A stretch of 64,000 nucleotides of DNA, taken from NCBI RefSeq assembly GCF_019468565.1, contig NZ_CP080521.1:3286001-3350000 (forward strand), given 5' to 3'. The notes below the pieces were generated by a model, which was given only the letters and a program-made list of their open reading frames with translations, searched no databases and was not told the origin of the DNA. Each line of letters begins with the position of its first letter. Positions within the stretch are counted from its first letter, which is position 1. This stretch comes from Pseudonocardia sp. DSM 110487. Its GTDB lineage: Bacteria > Actinomycetota > Actinomycetes > Mycobacteriales > Pseudonocardiaceae. Shown piece by piece: positions 32,372 to 40,779 of this stretch. The position numbers were made by a program, and so were the translations under genes.

Positions 32372-33349
32372 ATGGTCTTTCCTGACGTCATGCCCGACTC
32401 CCGGGACTTCGCCGCCCGCACCGAGCCGTTCCGCCGCGAGCTGCTCGCGCACTGCTACCGGATGCTCGGGTCGCTGTACGACGCCGAGGACGTCGTACAG
32501 GAGACCTATCTGCGCGCGTGGCGGTCCTACGGCGGGTTCGAGCAGCGCTCGTCGGTGCGCACCTGGCTCCACCGGATCGCGACCAACGCCTGCCTCACCG
32601 CGCTCGAGCGCAGGGGTCGCCGGGTGCTGCCGTCCGGGCTCACAAGCCCGTCGGACGACCCGTACGCGCCGCCGGTGCCGGCCGGGCCCGAGGTCGACTG
32701 GGTACAGCCCTTCCCGGATGCGCTGGTGGAGGGGGATCCCGCGGCGGCCGTGGTGGCGCGGGAGGACCTGCGGCTCGCGCTGATCGCCAGCCTGCAGCAC
32801 CTGCCCGCCCGGCAGCGGGCGGTGCTGCTGCTGCGTGACGTGCTGGCGTTCCCGGCCGCCGACGTCGCGGCCGTGCTCGACATCAGCGTCGCGGCGGTCA
32901 AGAGCGCACTGCAGCGTGCCCGGGCCCGGCTGGAGGAGGTGGCGCCCAGCGCCGAGGCACTGGCCGAGCCGGACGAGCCGCGGGCCCGCGCGCTGCTCGA
33001 CCGCTACATCGCCGCCTTCGAGAACGCCGACGCTGCCGCGTTCGAGGAGGTGCTGCGCGCCGATGCCGCGTTGGAGATGGTCGGCTCCCGCACCTGGTTC
33101 TCCGGGCTGCGCACCTGCCTGCCCTACATCACGAGCCCGCAGGTCCTCGGCTCGCCGGGGGAGTGGCGGATGGTGCCGACCCGCGCCAACGGGCAGCCGG
33201 CGGCCGTGGCGTACCACCGCGGGCCCTCCGGCGTCCACGAGGCGTTCGGGGTCGCGGTGCTGACCGTCGCGGAGGACGGGATCGGCCGCATCGTCGTGTT
33301 CGCCGACCCCGCCCTCGTCACGGCTTTCGGTCTCCCGCCGGTCAGGTGA
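32372..33349 (+). CDS. ECF sigma factor with C-terminal SnoaL-like domain (SigG/SigX5 type)
   Basis: The 325-residue protein (ATG 32372, or 32390 giving MPDSRDFAARTEPFRRELLA) has sigma region 2 (LLAHCYRMLGSLYDAEDVVQ, ETYLRAWRSYGGFE, RTWLHRIATNACLTALERRG) and region 4 (LQHLPARQRAVLLLRDVLAF, AADVAAVLDISVAAVKSALQ). An NTF2/SnoaL domain follows (ALLDRYIAAFENADAAAFEE). This layout is the SigG/SigJ-like ECF group, in which the C-terminal domain replaces a separate anti-sigma factor. An ECF-style promoter occurs 1 kb downstream (34361). The input signal is unknown. Confidence 0.9.
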   Translation: MVFPDVMPDSRDFAARTEPFRRELLAHCYRMLGSLYDAEDVVQETYLRAWRSYGGFEQRSSVRTWLHRIATNACLTALERRGRRVLPSGLTSPSDDPYAPPVPAGPEVDWVQPFPDALVEGDPAAAVVAREDLRLALIASLQHLPARQRAVLLLRDVLAFPAADVAAVLDISVAAVKSALQRARARLEEVAPSAEALAEPDEPRARALLDRYIAAFENADAAAFEEVLRADAALEMVGSRTWFSGLRTCLPYITSPQVLGSPGEWRMVPTRANGQPAAVAYHRGPSGVHEAFGVAVLTVAEDGIGRIVVFADPALVTAFGLPPVR

Positions 33350-33352
33350 CGC

Positions 33353-33871
33353 TCATCGTCCGTCGACCCGGTGGTTCAGCACCACGACACCGGATCGCCG
33401 GGAATGGGTACCGACGAGCGAGAGCGGGGTCTTCGGGCCGCCCCCGACGACGACCGGGTGCACCGCGAAACGGAACCGGTCCAGGAGTCCGTGCTCGAGC
33501 AAGGTGCGTGACAGCTGCCCGTGCCCGAAGACGACCAGGTCCCCGTCGCCGGATTCCTTGAGCGCGCGTACCTCCTCGACCGCGTCGCCCCGTACGACGA
33601 CCGAGTTGTTCCACTCGGCCCGTTCCAGGGTCGACGAGAAGACGTACTTCCGGATCCCGTTGATCGCGTCCGCGAAGTCGCCCTTCTGGCCGGGCCACCG
33701 CCAGGACAGGTCGTCGTAGGTCCCGCGACCCATCAGCATTGCGTCGCAGCCCTTCAGCAGTTCGTACGCCTCCTGCAGGAACTGCTCGTCGAAATAGTCC
33801 AGCGCCCAGGAGCCGGGATCGTCGACGACCCCGTCGAGGGAGATCAACGTCGACTCGACGATCTCACGCAT
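33353..33871 (-). CDS. Dihydrofolate reductase-like (RibD C-terminal) protein
   Basis: The 172-residue protein begins MREIVESTLISLDGVVDDPG and has the RibD-C/DHFR fold elements CDAMLMGRGTYDDLSWRWP, KYVFSSTLERAEWNN, LVVFGHGQLSRTLLEHGLLD and HPVVVGGGPKT. Such stand-alone proteins are common in actinomycetes and bind NADPH; their substrate is not known. It ends 3 bp from the convergent ECF gene stop. Its start overlaps the PPOX gene by 8 nt, so it is second in that two-gene operon. Confidence 0.88.
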   Translation of the reverse strand: MREIVESTLISLDGVVDDPGSWALDYFDEQFLQEAYELLKGCDAMLMGRGTYDDLSWRWPGQKGDFADAINGIRKYVFSSTLERAEWNNSVVVRGDAVEEVRALKESGDGDLVVFGHGQLSRTLLEHGLLDRFRFAVHPVVVGGGPKTPLSLVGTHSRRSGVVVLNHRVDGR

Positions 33872-34280
33872 GTGAATTCCTTTCCGCGGCCACGGGGGGC
33901 CAGAAGTAGAGCTTCTCGGGGTGGACGCGCACGATCACGCGTTCGGCGTCGGGCTCGGGAGGTGGCGTCGCGCCGTTCATGTGGCGCTCGTACATCTGGT
34001 GGAGCAGGGTCTTGTCCGGGTCATCGGTGATGTCGACGCGGCCGCGGATCTCGACGTACCTCCCCGGATGCGCGAGCACGAGCAGGCTCACGCGGGGGTC
34101 GCGTTCCATGTTCCGGGTCTTCAGGCGCCCGCGGATCGTGCTGAACACGACCGTGTCGCCCGACCGCGTCACGAAGATCACGGACGACTGCGGGTGACCG
34201 TCGCGGTTCGGGGTGGCGAGGACCGCGGTGTGCGGTCCGTCGATGAGTTCTCGGGCGGTGTCCGGTAATGCGAGGGGCAT
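33864..34280 (-). CDS. PPOX-class F420/flavin-dependent oxidoreductase
   Basis: The 138-residue split-barrel protein starts at ATG 34280 (MPLALPDTARELIDGPHTAV). Diagnostic elements are LATPNRDGHPQSSVIFV, VVFSTIRGRLKTRNMERDPR, VSLLVLAHPGRYVEIRGRVD and a terminal VRVHPEKLYFWP. This is the actinobacterial F420-binding PPOX family. It leads the operon with the DHFR-like gene. Pairing of two nicotinamide/deazaflavin-type reductases suggests a redox or biliverdin-like detoxification role, but no substrate can be given. Confidence 0.85.
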   Translation of the reverse strand: MPLALPDTARELIDGPHTAVLATPNRDGHPQSSVIFVTRSGDTVVFSTIRGRLKTRNMERDPRVSLLVLAHPGRYVEIRGRVDITDDPDKTLLHQMYERHMNGATPPPEPDAERVIVRVHPEKLYFWPPVAAERNSHA

Positions 34281-34360
34281 GCAGGGGTAGACCCGGACGC
34301 CCCGCGAGAGGAATCGGTCCGGCGGCACGAGGCCGCCGCCACGGCGCTCCGGCCGCGACG

Positions 34361-34386
34361 GGAACCTTGGTGAAACCTTTCTCGTT
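34361..34386 (+). promoter_or_regulatory. ECF-type promoter candidate (GGAAC-N17-CGTT)
   Basis: GGAAC at 34361-34365 and CGTT at 34383-34386, separated by 17 bp. This is the -35/-10 pattern of many ECF sigma factors. It lies 83 bp upstream of the SnoaL-type lipoprotein gene (34469). The neighbouring ECF gene at 32372 is a possible reader. Confidence 0.5.
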
Positions 34387-34468
34387 CGCTCGATCTCTGC
34401 TGTCCGGGCCCTGCATACGCGCCGTCGATCGTGGAAAGCAACCACCCCGACAAATGCAGGGAGAACTA

Positions 34469-34969
34469 ATGCGAGGCGTTGGTCGCCTTTCTCTGATCGC
34501 CGCGGCATCGGCTGCTGTACTGGCACTCGCCGGATGCGGCACCTCCGCCGCGGCACCGGCACAGCCTGCCCAGATGCCGACGGAACAGCAGGTCGCCGGG
34601 CTGTTCGACCAGTGGAACCAGACCCTGGCCACGGGCAACCCGCAGCTCGTGGCCGACCGTTATGCGCCGGACGCCGTGCTGGAGCCGACCGTCTCCAACG
34701 TGGTCCGCACCGACCGGGCCGGAATCGTCGACTACTTCGAGCATTTCCTGGAGAACAAGCCGAAGAGCCAGATCCTCGAATCGCACATCACGGTTCTCGG
34801 CCCGACCGCGGCGGTGGACGCCGGAACGTACCGGTTCGATCTCACCACCGACGGGCAGCAGCGCACGGTGGACGCGCGGTACACGTTCGTCTACGAGAAG
34901 GTCGGCGACGAGTGGTTGATCGTCAACCACCACTCGTCGGCGATGCCGGAGTCCGCAGGGCGATCCTGA
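34469..34969 (+). CDS. Secreted SgcJ/EcaC-like (NTF2-fold) lipoprotein
   Basis: The 166-residue protein has a lipoprotein signal (LSLIAAASAAVLALAGCGTS, lipobox LAGC), so the mature protein is anchored outside. The rest is a SnoaL/SgcJ-EcaC NTF2 fold: VAGLFDQWNQTLATGNPQLV, RYAPDAVLEPTVSNVVRTDR and TFVYEKVGDEWLIVNHHSSA. The ligand is unknown. ATG 34469 is preceded by AGGGAGA; an ATG at 34454 would add five residues. The 3' end overlaps the convergent histidine kinase gene by 47 nt. Confidence 0.85.
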   Translation: MRGVGRLSLIAAASAAVLALAGCGTSAAAPAQPAQMPTEQQVAGLFDQWNQTLATGNPQLVADRYAPDAVLEPTVSNVVRTDRAGIVDYFEHFLENKPKSQILESHITVLGPTAAVDAGTYRFDLTTDGQQRTVDARYTFVYEKVGDEWLIVNHHSSAMPESAGRS

Positions 34970-36284
34970 CCCGCAGGCCTCCCGCCTCGGCGTCGTGCAG
35001 GCTCACCGTGCCGCCGTCGTCGGTGACGAGCTGCTTGACGATGGCGAGGCCGAGGCCCGAGCCGCCGCTGCCGGTCAGCCCGCGGCCGCGCCAGAACCGG
35101 TCGAATGCCCGCTGCCGATCGGCGGCGGGCATTCCCGGGCCGTGGTCGACGACCTCGATGATCGCCTTCCCGTCGTCCCGGAAGGAGCGCACGGTGATCG
35201 TCGCGTCGTCCGGGGACACCTCGAGGGCGTTGGACAGGACGTTGTCCAGCACCTGCTCGAGGTGGCCGGGGCTCGCGAGCGCACGCAGGTCGGGCTCGGT
35301 GGGCTCGTGGCGCAGCGTGACGCCGCGCTCGTCGGCGACGGCCCGCCAGCTCTCGAATCGGTCGGCAACCGCGTCGGCCAGCTTCACCGGTTCCGGGCTG
35401 GTGACCGCGGCCTCGGCCCTTGCCAGGGTGAGCAGCCCGTTCACCATCCGGCTCATCCGTACGACCTCGGCGGTGGCGCGCTCGACGTCCTCGCGCACGT
35501 ACGGGTCCTCGACCTCGTCGGCGATGTTGTCGAGCGAGAGCCGCAGGGCGGTGAGTGGGGTGCGCAGCTGGTGCGAGGCGTCGCCGATGAACGCGCGCTG
35601 GGCGCCGACGAGAGTGTCGATCGTCCCCGTGGCCGTGTTCAGGGTGCTGGCCAGCGTGCGGGTCTCGGCCGGGCCGGTCTCGGCGGCGCGGGCGGTGAGG
35701 TCGCCGTCGCGCAGCCGGCTCGCCATCCGGTTCAGCTCGCGCAGCGGTCGCGTGAGCCGCCGGGCGAGGAGCACGCCGCTCGCGGCGGCGATGGCCAGCA
35801 CGATCACCGCGAGGATGGCCCGGAACCCCCAGATCTCCCACAGCCGGTCGGTCAGCGGCTTCGACGGGAAACTGACCCGCACCGCGCCGACCACAGTCCC
35901 GTCCGGGGCGCGGGCGGGCAGGGCGATGACCAGCCCGTCGGCGCCCAGGGCGTCGGCGTGACCCCACCGCAGGTACTCGCGGCCATCGAGGGCCTCGGTG
36001 AAGGCGGTGTCGTCCGGTGCGACCGGCGGCCCGCCCACGGCGGGCAGCACGTCGAGGCGGCCGGGCGTCTGCTGGGCGTATGCGGCCATCAGCTGGACGA
36101 GGGCCTGCCGCGAGGACTCGTCGTCGGTGGCGAGCACGAGCGCGGCGACCTGCGCCTCCCGGCGTGCGGAGCCCTCGGCGTCGCCGTACACCTGCTGCGT
36201 GAGCGTGACCGCGACCGGAGCCGTGAACGCCACCAGCGCCACAGCCACCAGCAGCACGTAGCTGGCGACCAGCTGACGGATCAC
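34923..36284 (-). CDS. Sensor histidine kinase (HAMP-HisKA-HATPase)
   Basis: The 453-residue kinase has TM1 near residues 8-28, an extracellular loop of about 120 residues, TM2 around 152-175, then HAMP (RRLTRPLRELNRMASRLRDG), HisKA (FIGDASHQLRTPLTALRLSL; phospho-His in SHQLRTP) and HATPase_c with N-box (LDNVLSNALEVSPD), G1 (DHGPGMP) and G2 (GSGLGLAIVKQLV). Its ATG overlaps the response-regulator stop by 4 nt. The signal sensed by the outer loop is unknown. Confidence 0.93.
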   Translation of the reverse strand: MIRQLVASYVLLVAVALVAFTAPVAVTLTQQVYGDAEGSARREAQVAALVLATDDESSRQALVQLMAAYAQQTPGRLDVLPAVGGPPVAPDDTAFTEALDGREYLRWGHADALGADGLVIALPARAPDGTVVGAVRVSFPSKPLTDRLWEIWGFRAILAVIVLAIAAASGVLLARRLTRPLRELNRMASRLRDGDLTARAAETGPAETRTLASTLNTATGTIDTLVGAQRAFIGDASHQLRTPLTALRLSLDNIADEVEDPYVREDVERATAEVVRMSRMVNGLLTLARAEAAVTSPEPVKLADAVADRFESWRAVADERGVTLRHEPTEPDLRALASPGHLEQVLDNVLSNALEVSPDDATITVRSFRDDGKAIIEVVDHGPGMPAADRQRAFDRFWRGRGLTGSGGSGLGLAIVKQLVTDDGGTVSLHDAEAGGLRVRIALRTPASPTSGG

Positions 36285-36937
36285 CGCAGCACCAGCCGGA
36301 ACCCGACCCCGCGCACCGTCTCGACGGCCACCGCGTCACCGAGCTTGCGCCGCAGCGCCCCCACGTGCACGTCGAGCGTCTTCGTGGGACCGAACCAGTT
36401 GGCGTCCCACACCGCCTCCATGATCTGCTCGCGCGTGAACGCCGCCCCCGGCGCCTCGGCGAGGAACGCGAGCAGGTCGTACTCCTTCGGCGTCAGCGCG
36501 ACCTCGACGCCGTCGACGTGCACGCGCCGTGCCCGCCGGTCGATCGCGAGCCGGCCCGGCGGAGCCTCCTCGGCCGGGGCCGTGGCCGGACGCACACGGC
36601 GCAGCACCGCTCGCATCCGCGCGATGACCTCGCGCACGCCGAAGGGCTTGGACACGTAGTCGTCCGCGCCGATCTCCAGCCCCACGACGCGGTCGGTCTC
36701 GTCCGCCCGCGCGCTGATCACGATGATCGGCACGTCGCTGCGCGCCCGCAGCTCCCGGCAGACGTCCAGGCCGTCGACGTCGGGCAGCCCCAGGTCGAGC
36801 AGCACGACATCGCCGACCTCGGCCAGCAGGGCCTCGCCCCCGGTCCGCACCCACTGGACATCGAACCCGTACCGGCTCAAGCCGCGAGTGAGCGACTCGG
36901 CCACGGCGTCGTCGTCCTCGACAAGCAGCACCCGCAC
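36281..36937 (-). CDS. OmpR-family response regulator
   Basis: The 218-residue regulator starts at GTG 36937 (VRVLLVEDDDAVAESLTRGL). The receiver has the acidic pair EDD, phospho-Asp in VVLLDLGLPDVDGL, Ser/Thr in IIVISARADE and Lys in YVSKPFG. The C-terminal winged helix (LTPKEYDLLAFLAEAPGAAF, LDVHVGALRRKLGD) is OmpR type. It forms a two-gene operon with the kinase. A set of TTCACACA repeats with a nested dyad lies upstream of its start and may be its own binding site. Confidence 0.95.
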   Translation of the reverse strand: MRVLLVEDDDAVAESLTRGLSRYGFDVQWVRTGGEALLAEVGDVVLLDLGLPDVDGLDVCRELRARSDVPIIVISARADETDRVVGLEIGADDYVSKPFGVREVIARMRAVLRRVRPATAPAEEAPPGRLAIDRRARRVHVDGVEVALTPKEYDLLAFLAEAPGAAFTREQIMEAVWDANWFGPTKTLDVHVGALRRKLGDAVAVETVRGVGFRLVLR

Positions 36938-37040
36938 TGTCAGATCATCCCAGCCCGGGCCCCGGCGGCCGGACGGCGCCACTTCACACAACCAGTAGGC
37001 ACCGCACACACGGCCCGACCGCCATCAGGGCGAGGACATC

Positions 37041-37112
37041 GACTTCACACATCGGGTTCCGGCTTCACACAAAGCCCGCCTTGTGTGAAGTCCTTACTGG
37101 ATGTGTGAAGTC
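37041..37112. promoter_or_regulatory. Nested double dyad of TTCACACA repeats upstream of the two-component operon
   Basis: The outer arms are GACTTCACACATC (37041-37053) and GATGTGTGAAGTC (37100-37112). The inner arms are CTTCACACAA (37063-37072) and TTGTGTGAAG (37081-37090). Both are perfect and share the centre 37076.5. Half-sites on each side are spaced exactly 20 bp. A fifth TTCACACA occurs at 36983-36990. The right side covers the stop codon of the PTS gene, and the whole lies 104-175 bp upstream of the response regulator start. Confidence 0.8.
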
Positions 37113-38200
37113 TCCTTGGGAGCGCGGTGCGGGAGTGCTTTCAGCGCAAGGACCGTCGCAGCCGACACGAGGGTTCCGGCCATGATCGCCAGCACCCAGC
37201 CGAGACCGTTGCCGACCAGCGGGAGCACGAAGATCCCGCCGTGCGGGGTGGCGGCAGCCGCACCGAGGGCGGCCGACAGCCCGCCCGTCACCGCCGATCC
37301 GGCCAGGAGCGACGGCAGCACGCGCAGCGGGTCGGCGGCGGCGAACGGGATGGCGCCCTCGGTCACGAACACCGCGCCGAGCAGCCAGGCGGCGCGTCCG
37401 TTCTCCCGCTCGGCGGGCGCGAACCACTGCGGGCGCAGCGTGCTCGCGAGTGCCATCGCGAGCGGCGGGGTCATGCCCGCGGCCATGACGGCTGCCATGA
37501 TCGTCTGTGCCGCCGGGGCGCCTGTGGCGAGCCCGGCGACGGCGAACGTGTAGGCGGTCTTGTTGATCGGGCCGCCCAGGTCGGTGGCCACCATCAGCCC
37601 GAGCAGCGTGCCGGCCAGCACGAGGCTGCCGGCGGACAGGTCGGCGAGCCCGCTCGTCAGGGCACTGGTCAGGGCGCCCAGCGGCACGCCGACGACGAGC
37701 CACATGACGGCGCCGGTGATCAGGGTGCCCGCGAGCGGCAGGAGCAGCACGGGACGCAGGCCCGCGACGGCGCGCGGAGGATCCCAGCGGGCGAGCCGGT
37801 CCACCACGACGCCTGCGACGACGCCGGCGACGAGCCCGCCGAGGAAGCCTGCCCCGGTCTGGACGGCGACGCTGCCGCCGACGAACCCGGGCACGAGTGC
37901 CGGGCGGTCGGCGATGGCGTGGGCGACGTACCCGCCGACCACGGGGACGAGGAGCCCGAAGGCGAGCGTGCCGAGCTGGTGCAGCAGCGCCGCCCAGCTC
38001 GTGCGGGCGAGCCAGTCAAAACCGTCGGTCACCGGCGGCGCGGCGGTGATGGCCGGGCCACCGAGGGCGTAGCCGAGCGCGAGCAGCACGCCGCCGGTGA
38101 CGACGAACGGGATCGCGTAGCTCACGCCCTGCATGAGCTTGCCGTGGACCGTGGCGAACGTCGGGATGGAGGTGGGGCGGGTCAGGGTGGGAGCTTCCAT
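37094..38200 (-). CDS. PTS fructose-type transporter subunit IIC (orphan)
   Basis: The 368-residue membrane protein is an EIIC of the fructose/mannitol class: GKLMQGVSYAIPFVVTGGVL, VPGFVGGSVAVQTGAGFLGG, DLGGPINKTAYTFAVAGL, FVTEGAIPFAAADPLRVLPS and ATPHGGIFVLPLVGNG. The conserved GPxNK and E-G-A-I-P motifs needed for sugar handling are present. No EIIA, EIIB, HPr or EI domains occur here or nearby, so it must borrow them or act differently. ATG 38200 lies 17 bp after the MFS stop, so it is probably co-transcribed with that gene. Confidence 0.9.
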   Translation of the reverse strand: MEAPTLTRPTSIPTFATVHGKLMQGVSYAIPFVVTGGVLLALGYALGGPAITAAPPVTDGFDWLARTSWAALLHQLGTLAFGLLVPVVGGYVAHAIADRPALVPGFVGGSVAVQTGAGFLGGLVAGVVAGVVVDRLARWDPPRAVAGLRPVLLLPLAGTLITGAVMWLVVGVPLGALTSALTSGLADLSAGSLVLAGTLLGLMVATDLGGPINKTAYTFAVAGLATGAPAAQTIMAAVMAAGMTPPLAMALASTLRPQWFAPAERENGRAAWLLGAVFVTEGAIPFAAADPLRVLPSLLAGSAVTGGLSAALGAAAATPHGGIFVLPLVGNGLGWVLAIMAGTLVSAATVLALKALPHRAPKETSHIQ

Positions 38201-38217
38201 GGGAGGCCTCCTGTTTC

Positions 38218-39519
38218 TCAGGTGGCGAGGGCTTCGAGCCCCGGGTACATGCGCCGGTCACCGGCGGTCTGGGCGTGGAGCACACCCAGCTGCGCGGTGT
38301 GGCGGCGGAGGGCGGCGGAGACGCCGGCGAGCACGCGTTCACCGCCGCCGAGTGCGGGCACGGCCAGCACCGCGGCCACCGCGGCGAGCGCGGCGACGGT
38401 CACGAAGGCGACGTGCAGCCCGACCGACTCGGCGACGATGCCCAGCAGCGGCGGGCCGCCGAGCAGCCCGGTGTAGCCGACGGTCGAGGCGAGGGCCACC
38501 CCGCCCGCGCCCGCGGCGGCACCCGCCCGCGCGATGGCGATCGGGAAGACGTTGGCAAGGCCGAGCCCGATCAGCACGAAGCCGGCGAGCACGATCGCGA
38601 CGTCCGGGACGGTCGCCACCACCAGCGCCCCTGCGGTGGCGAGGATGGCCCCACCGGTCACGACCCGGGTGGGGCCGAGCGCGTGCACGAGACCGTTCCC
38701 GGCCAGCCGGCCGCACGCCATCGCGAGGGAGAATCCGGCGTAGCCCGCGGCCGCGAGCACCGGGGTGGCGCCGATCTCGTGCAGGTGCAGCGCTCCCCAG
38801 TCGGTGACCGCGCCCTCACCGAACGCCGTGCACCCGGCGATGACGCCCAGCAACACGACGAGGCCGCGGGTGGTGCCGCGCGGGGCCGCGGTGTCGCCGT
38901 CGGGGGAGGGCGTGCCGTCCGCGGCCAGCAGGACGGGCGCGACGCTCGCCGTGGCGAGCACCCCGACCGCGGCGACGACGAGAAGGTGCACGGCGGGCGA
39001 CGCGAGCGATGCGACGGCGCCGCCTACCGCGGCCCCGGCGAGCCCGCCGAAGCTGAACCCCGCGTGCAGGGACGGCAGCACGGGCCGGTGCGCCGCGGCC
39101 TCGACCCGCACGCCGATCGCGTTGGCGGCCACGTTCAGCGTGCCGGTGGCGGCGCCGAACACCAGCAGCACCACCGCGAGCTCGGGGATCGAGCCGGTGA
39201 GGCCCGGGAGGGCGAGCGCGGCGCAGGTGGCAATCGCGGCGGCGACGCCGGCGAGCCCCGGGCCGATGCGGGCGCACAGCGCCCCGGTCAGCTGCATGCT
39301 GGCGAGCGCGCCGAGCGAGACGCACAGCAGGGCGAGGCCGAGTGCCGTCGGCCCCGCGCCGACGCCTGCCGCGACGTCGGGGATTCGCGAGGCCCACGAG
39401 CCGAAGACGGCGCCGTCCACCGTGAACAGCGCAGTGGCGGCGATCCGGTGCCCGCGCACCGGGGGAGGGGTCGGCCTGCGGCGGAAGTGCAGGCGTGCGG
39501 AATCAAGGGGGAAAGGCAT
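38218..39519 (-). CDS. MFS transporter (YbjJ-like)
   Basis: The 433-residue protein starts at ATG 39519. About 12 TM helices are visible. The family-specific N-terminus is AATALFTVDGAVFGSWASRI, with PTALGLALLCVSLGALASMQ. VLPSLHAGFSFGGLAGAAVG and EGAVTDWGALHLHE are also as in YbjJ-type MFS proteins. The substrate is unknown. It precedes the PTS IIC gene by 17 bp in the same direction. The last 50 residues form a cytoplasmic tail. Confidence 0.85.
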   Translation of the reverse strand: MPFPLDSARLHFRRRPTPPPVRGHRIAATALFTVDGAVFGSWASRIPDVAAGVGAGPTALGLALLCVSLGALASMQLTGALCARIGPGLAGVAAAIATCAALALPGLTGSIPELAVVLLVFGAATGTLNVAANAIGVRVEAAAHRPVLPSLHAGFSFGGLAGAAVGGAVASLASPAVHLLVVAAVGVLATASVAPVLLAADGTPSPDGDTAAPRGTTRGLVVLLGVIAGCTAFGEGAVTDWGALHLHEIGATPVLAAAGYAGFSLAMACGRLAGNGLVHALGPTRVVTGGAILATAGALVVATVPDVAIVLAGFVLIGLGLANVFPIAIARAGAAAGAGGVALASTVGYTGLLGGPPLLGIVAESVGLHVAFVTVAALAAVAAVLAVPALGGGERVLAGVSAALRRHTAQLGVLHAQTAGDRRMYPGLEALAT

Positions 39520-39662
39520 GGGGAGTCCGGTTCCACGAGATCGTCGGCTTCGTCCTGGATGGCGCTGCGACGGCGGGCACCTGCATCCAGGGTCCACGAA
39601 AGCCCAGCTGGAATCGATCCAGTACGCGGTGAGTCCGCTCACGGCCCTTGGCTCGGAACGGG

Positions 39663-40685
39663 TCAGGTGATCGACCAGTCCAACGGGACCACGCCCCGGC
39701 AGCGGCCGTCAGGGTCGAGCAGCCGTCCCATGTGCTTCACCGTGCGCAGCACGACGGCCCGGTCGGCCACGCGCAGTGGCAGGCGGGCGCACAGGTGGGC
39801 CTCGAGGTTGTGCACGTCGGGCAGGCTGCGCAGCCACACGTCGATGACGAGGTTGTGCGGGCCCGCCGTGATCGCGCACGAGCGGACCTCGGACACGGCG
39901 GCGAGCGCCTGGCTGATCTCGCGCAGCTTGTCCGCGGGGGCCGACGCGAAGTAGACGGCCGACAGCGGCCATCCCGACACGGGCCGGGCGACGTCGCAGC
40001 GCAGGCTGATCCGCGAGCCGACGAGCTGCCGCAGGCGGCGGCCCGCGGTCGTCACGCTGGTGCCGAGCTCGTCGGCGAGGCGGCGGATCGGCATCCGGCC
40101 GTCGGTGGAGAGCAGCGACAGCATCCGGCCGTCGACGGCGTCCCATGCGGCGTCGCGCACCGGTCCCGGCGTCGACACGGCGGCCCGCTCGAGCTGGAAC
40201 CGCTGGCCGGCGTCGAGATCGCGCAGCCGCCAGCTGCTGCCCTCTGTGGGCATCGCGGTGACGACGTGCGTCCGGGTCGCCGTCACGCCGGGCACCGTGG
40301 CCAGGTGCAGCGAGATGAACCGCGCCAGCTCGTCGAGGGTCGGGGCCTGCGCGGACACCACGAGGTCCCGGCCTCCTGCCGTCTCCTTAACGTTCAGGGC
40401 GCGCGGCTGGGCGGCGATGGTCTCGGCGACCTGTGGGCCCGCCCCGGCCCGCGTGTCGATCTCGACGACGGCGGTGACGGCGTTTCGGGGGTCGGCGAGG
40501 CGCGGGTACGCCGTGATCCAGGCGAGCCGGTCGCGCTCCATGCGCTGCCAGCGGCGGGCCGCCGTCACCGGGTCGATCGCGAGGACCTCGCCGACCAGCC
40601 GCCACGGTGCCCTCGGGTGGATCTGCATGGCGTGCACGATGCGGCGATCGACCTCGTCGAGGGCCGTGCTCGGATCCTGCGTCAT
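39663..40685 (-). CDS. Double-domain Lrp/AsnC-family regulator
   Basis: The 340-residue protein (ATG 40685) holds two Lrp/AsnC units in tandem. The first HTH is LDEVDRRIVHAMQIHPRAPW, with EVLAIDPVTAARRWQRMERD. The second is WDAVDGRMLSLLSTDGRMPI, with RLADELGTSVTTAGRRLRQL. Each is followed by a RAM-like effector segment. Single Lrp proteins are about 150 residues, so this is a fused dimer, a known actinobacterial variant. It is divergent from an amidohydrolase/AbgT operon and probably regulates it in response to an amino acid or dipeptide. Confidence 0.9.
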   Translation of the reverse strand: MTQDPSTALDEVDRRIVHAMQIHPRAPWRLVGEVLAIDPVTAARRWQRMERDRLAWITAYPRLADPRNAVTAVVEIDTRAGAGPQVAETIAAQPRALNVKETAGGRDLVVSAQAPTLDELARFISLHLATVPGVTATRTHVVTAMPTEGSSWRLRDLDAGQRFQLERAAVSTPGPVRDAAWDAVDGRMLSLLSTDGRMPIRRLADELGTSVTTAGRRLRQLVGSRISLRCDVARPVSGWPLSAVYFASAPADKLREISQALAAVSEVRSCAITAGPHNLVIDVWLRSLPDVHNLEAHLCARLPLRVADRAVVLRTVKHMGRLLDPDGRCRGVVPLDWSIT

Positions 40686-40700
40686 GGCCGATGCACCGAT

Positions 40701-40714
40701 CCGGATCGATCCGG
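40701..40714. promoter_or_regulatory. Candidate Lrp-type operator
   Basis: CCGGATCGATCCGG is a perfect 14-bp palindrome, 16 bp from the Lrp-type start. GTTC-TGAACG-GAAC follows at 40719-40732. Both lie in the 94-bp divergent promoter region. Which one binds the regulator cannot be told by eye. Confidence 0.45.
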
Positions 40715-40779
40715 GCTTGTTCTGAACGGAACCTGCACCGTAACACCGTCGAAGGGCGCGACCCGGACCCTGTGGCGCC

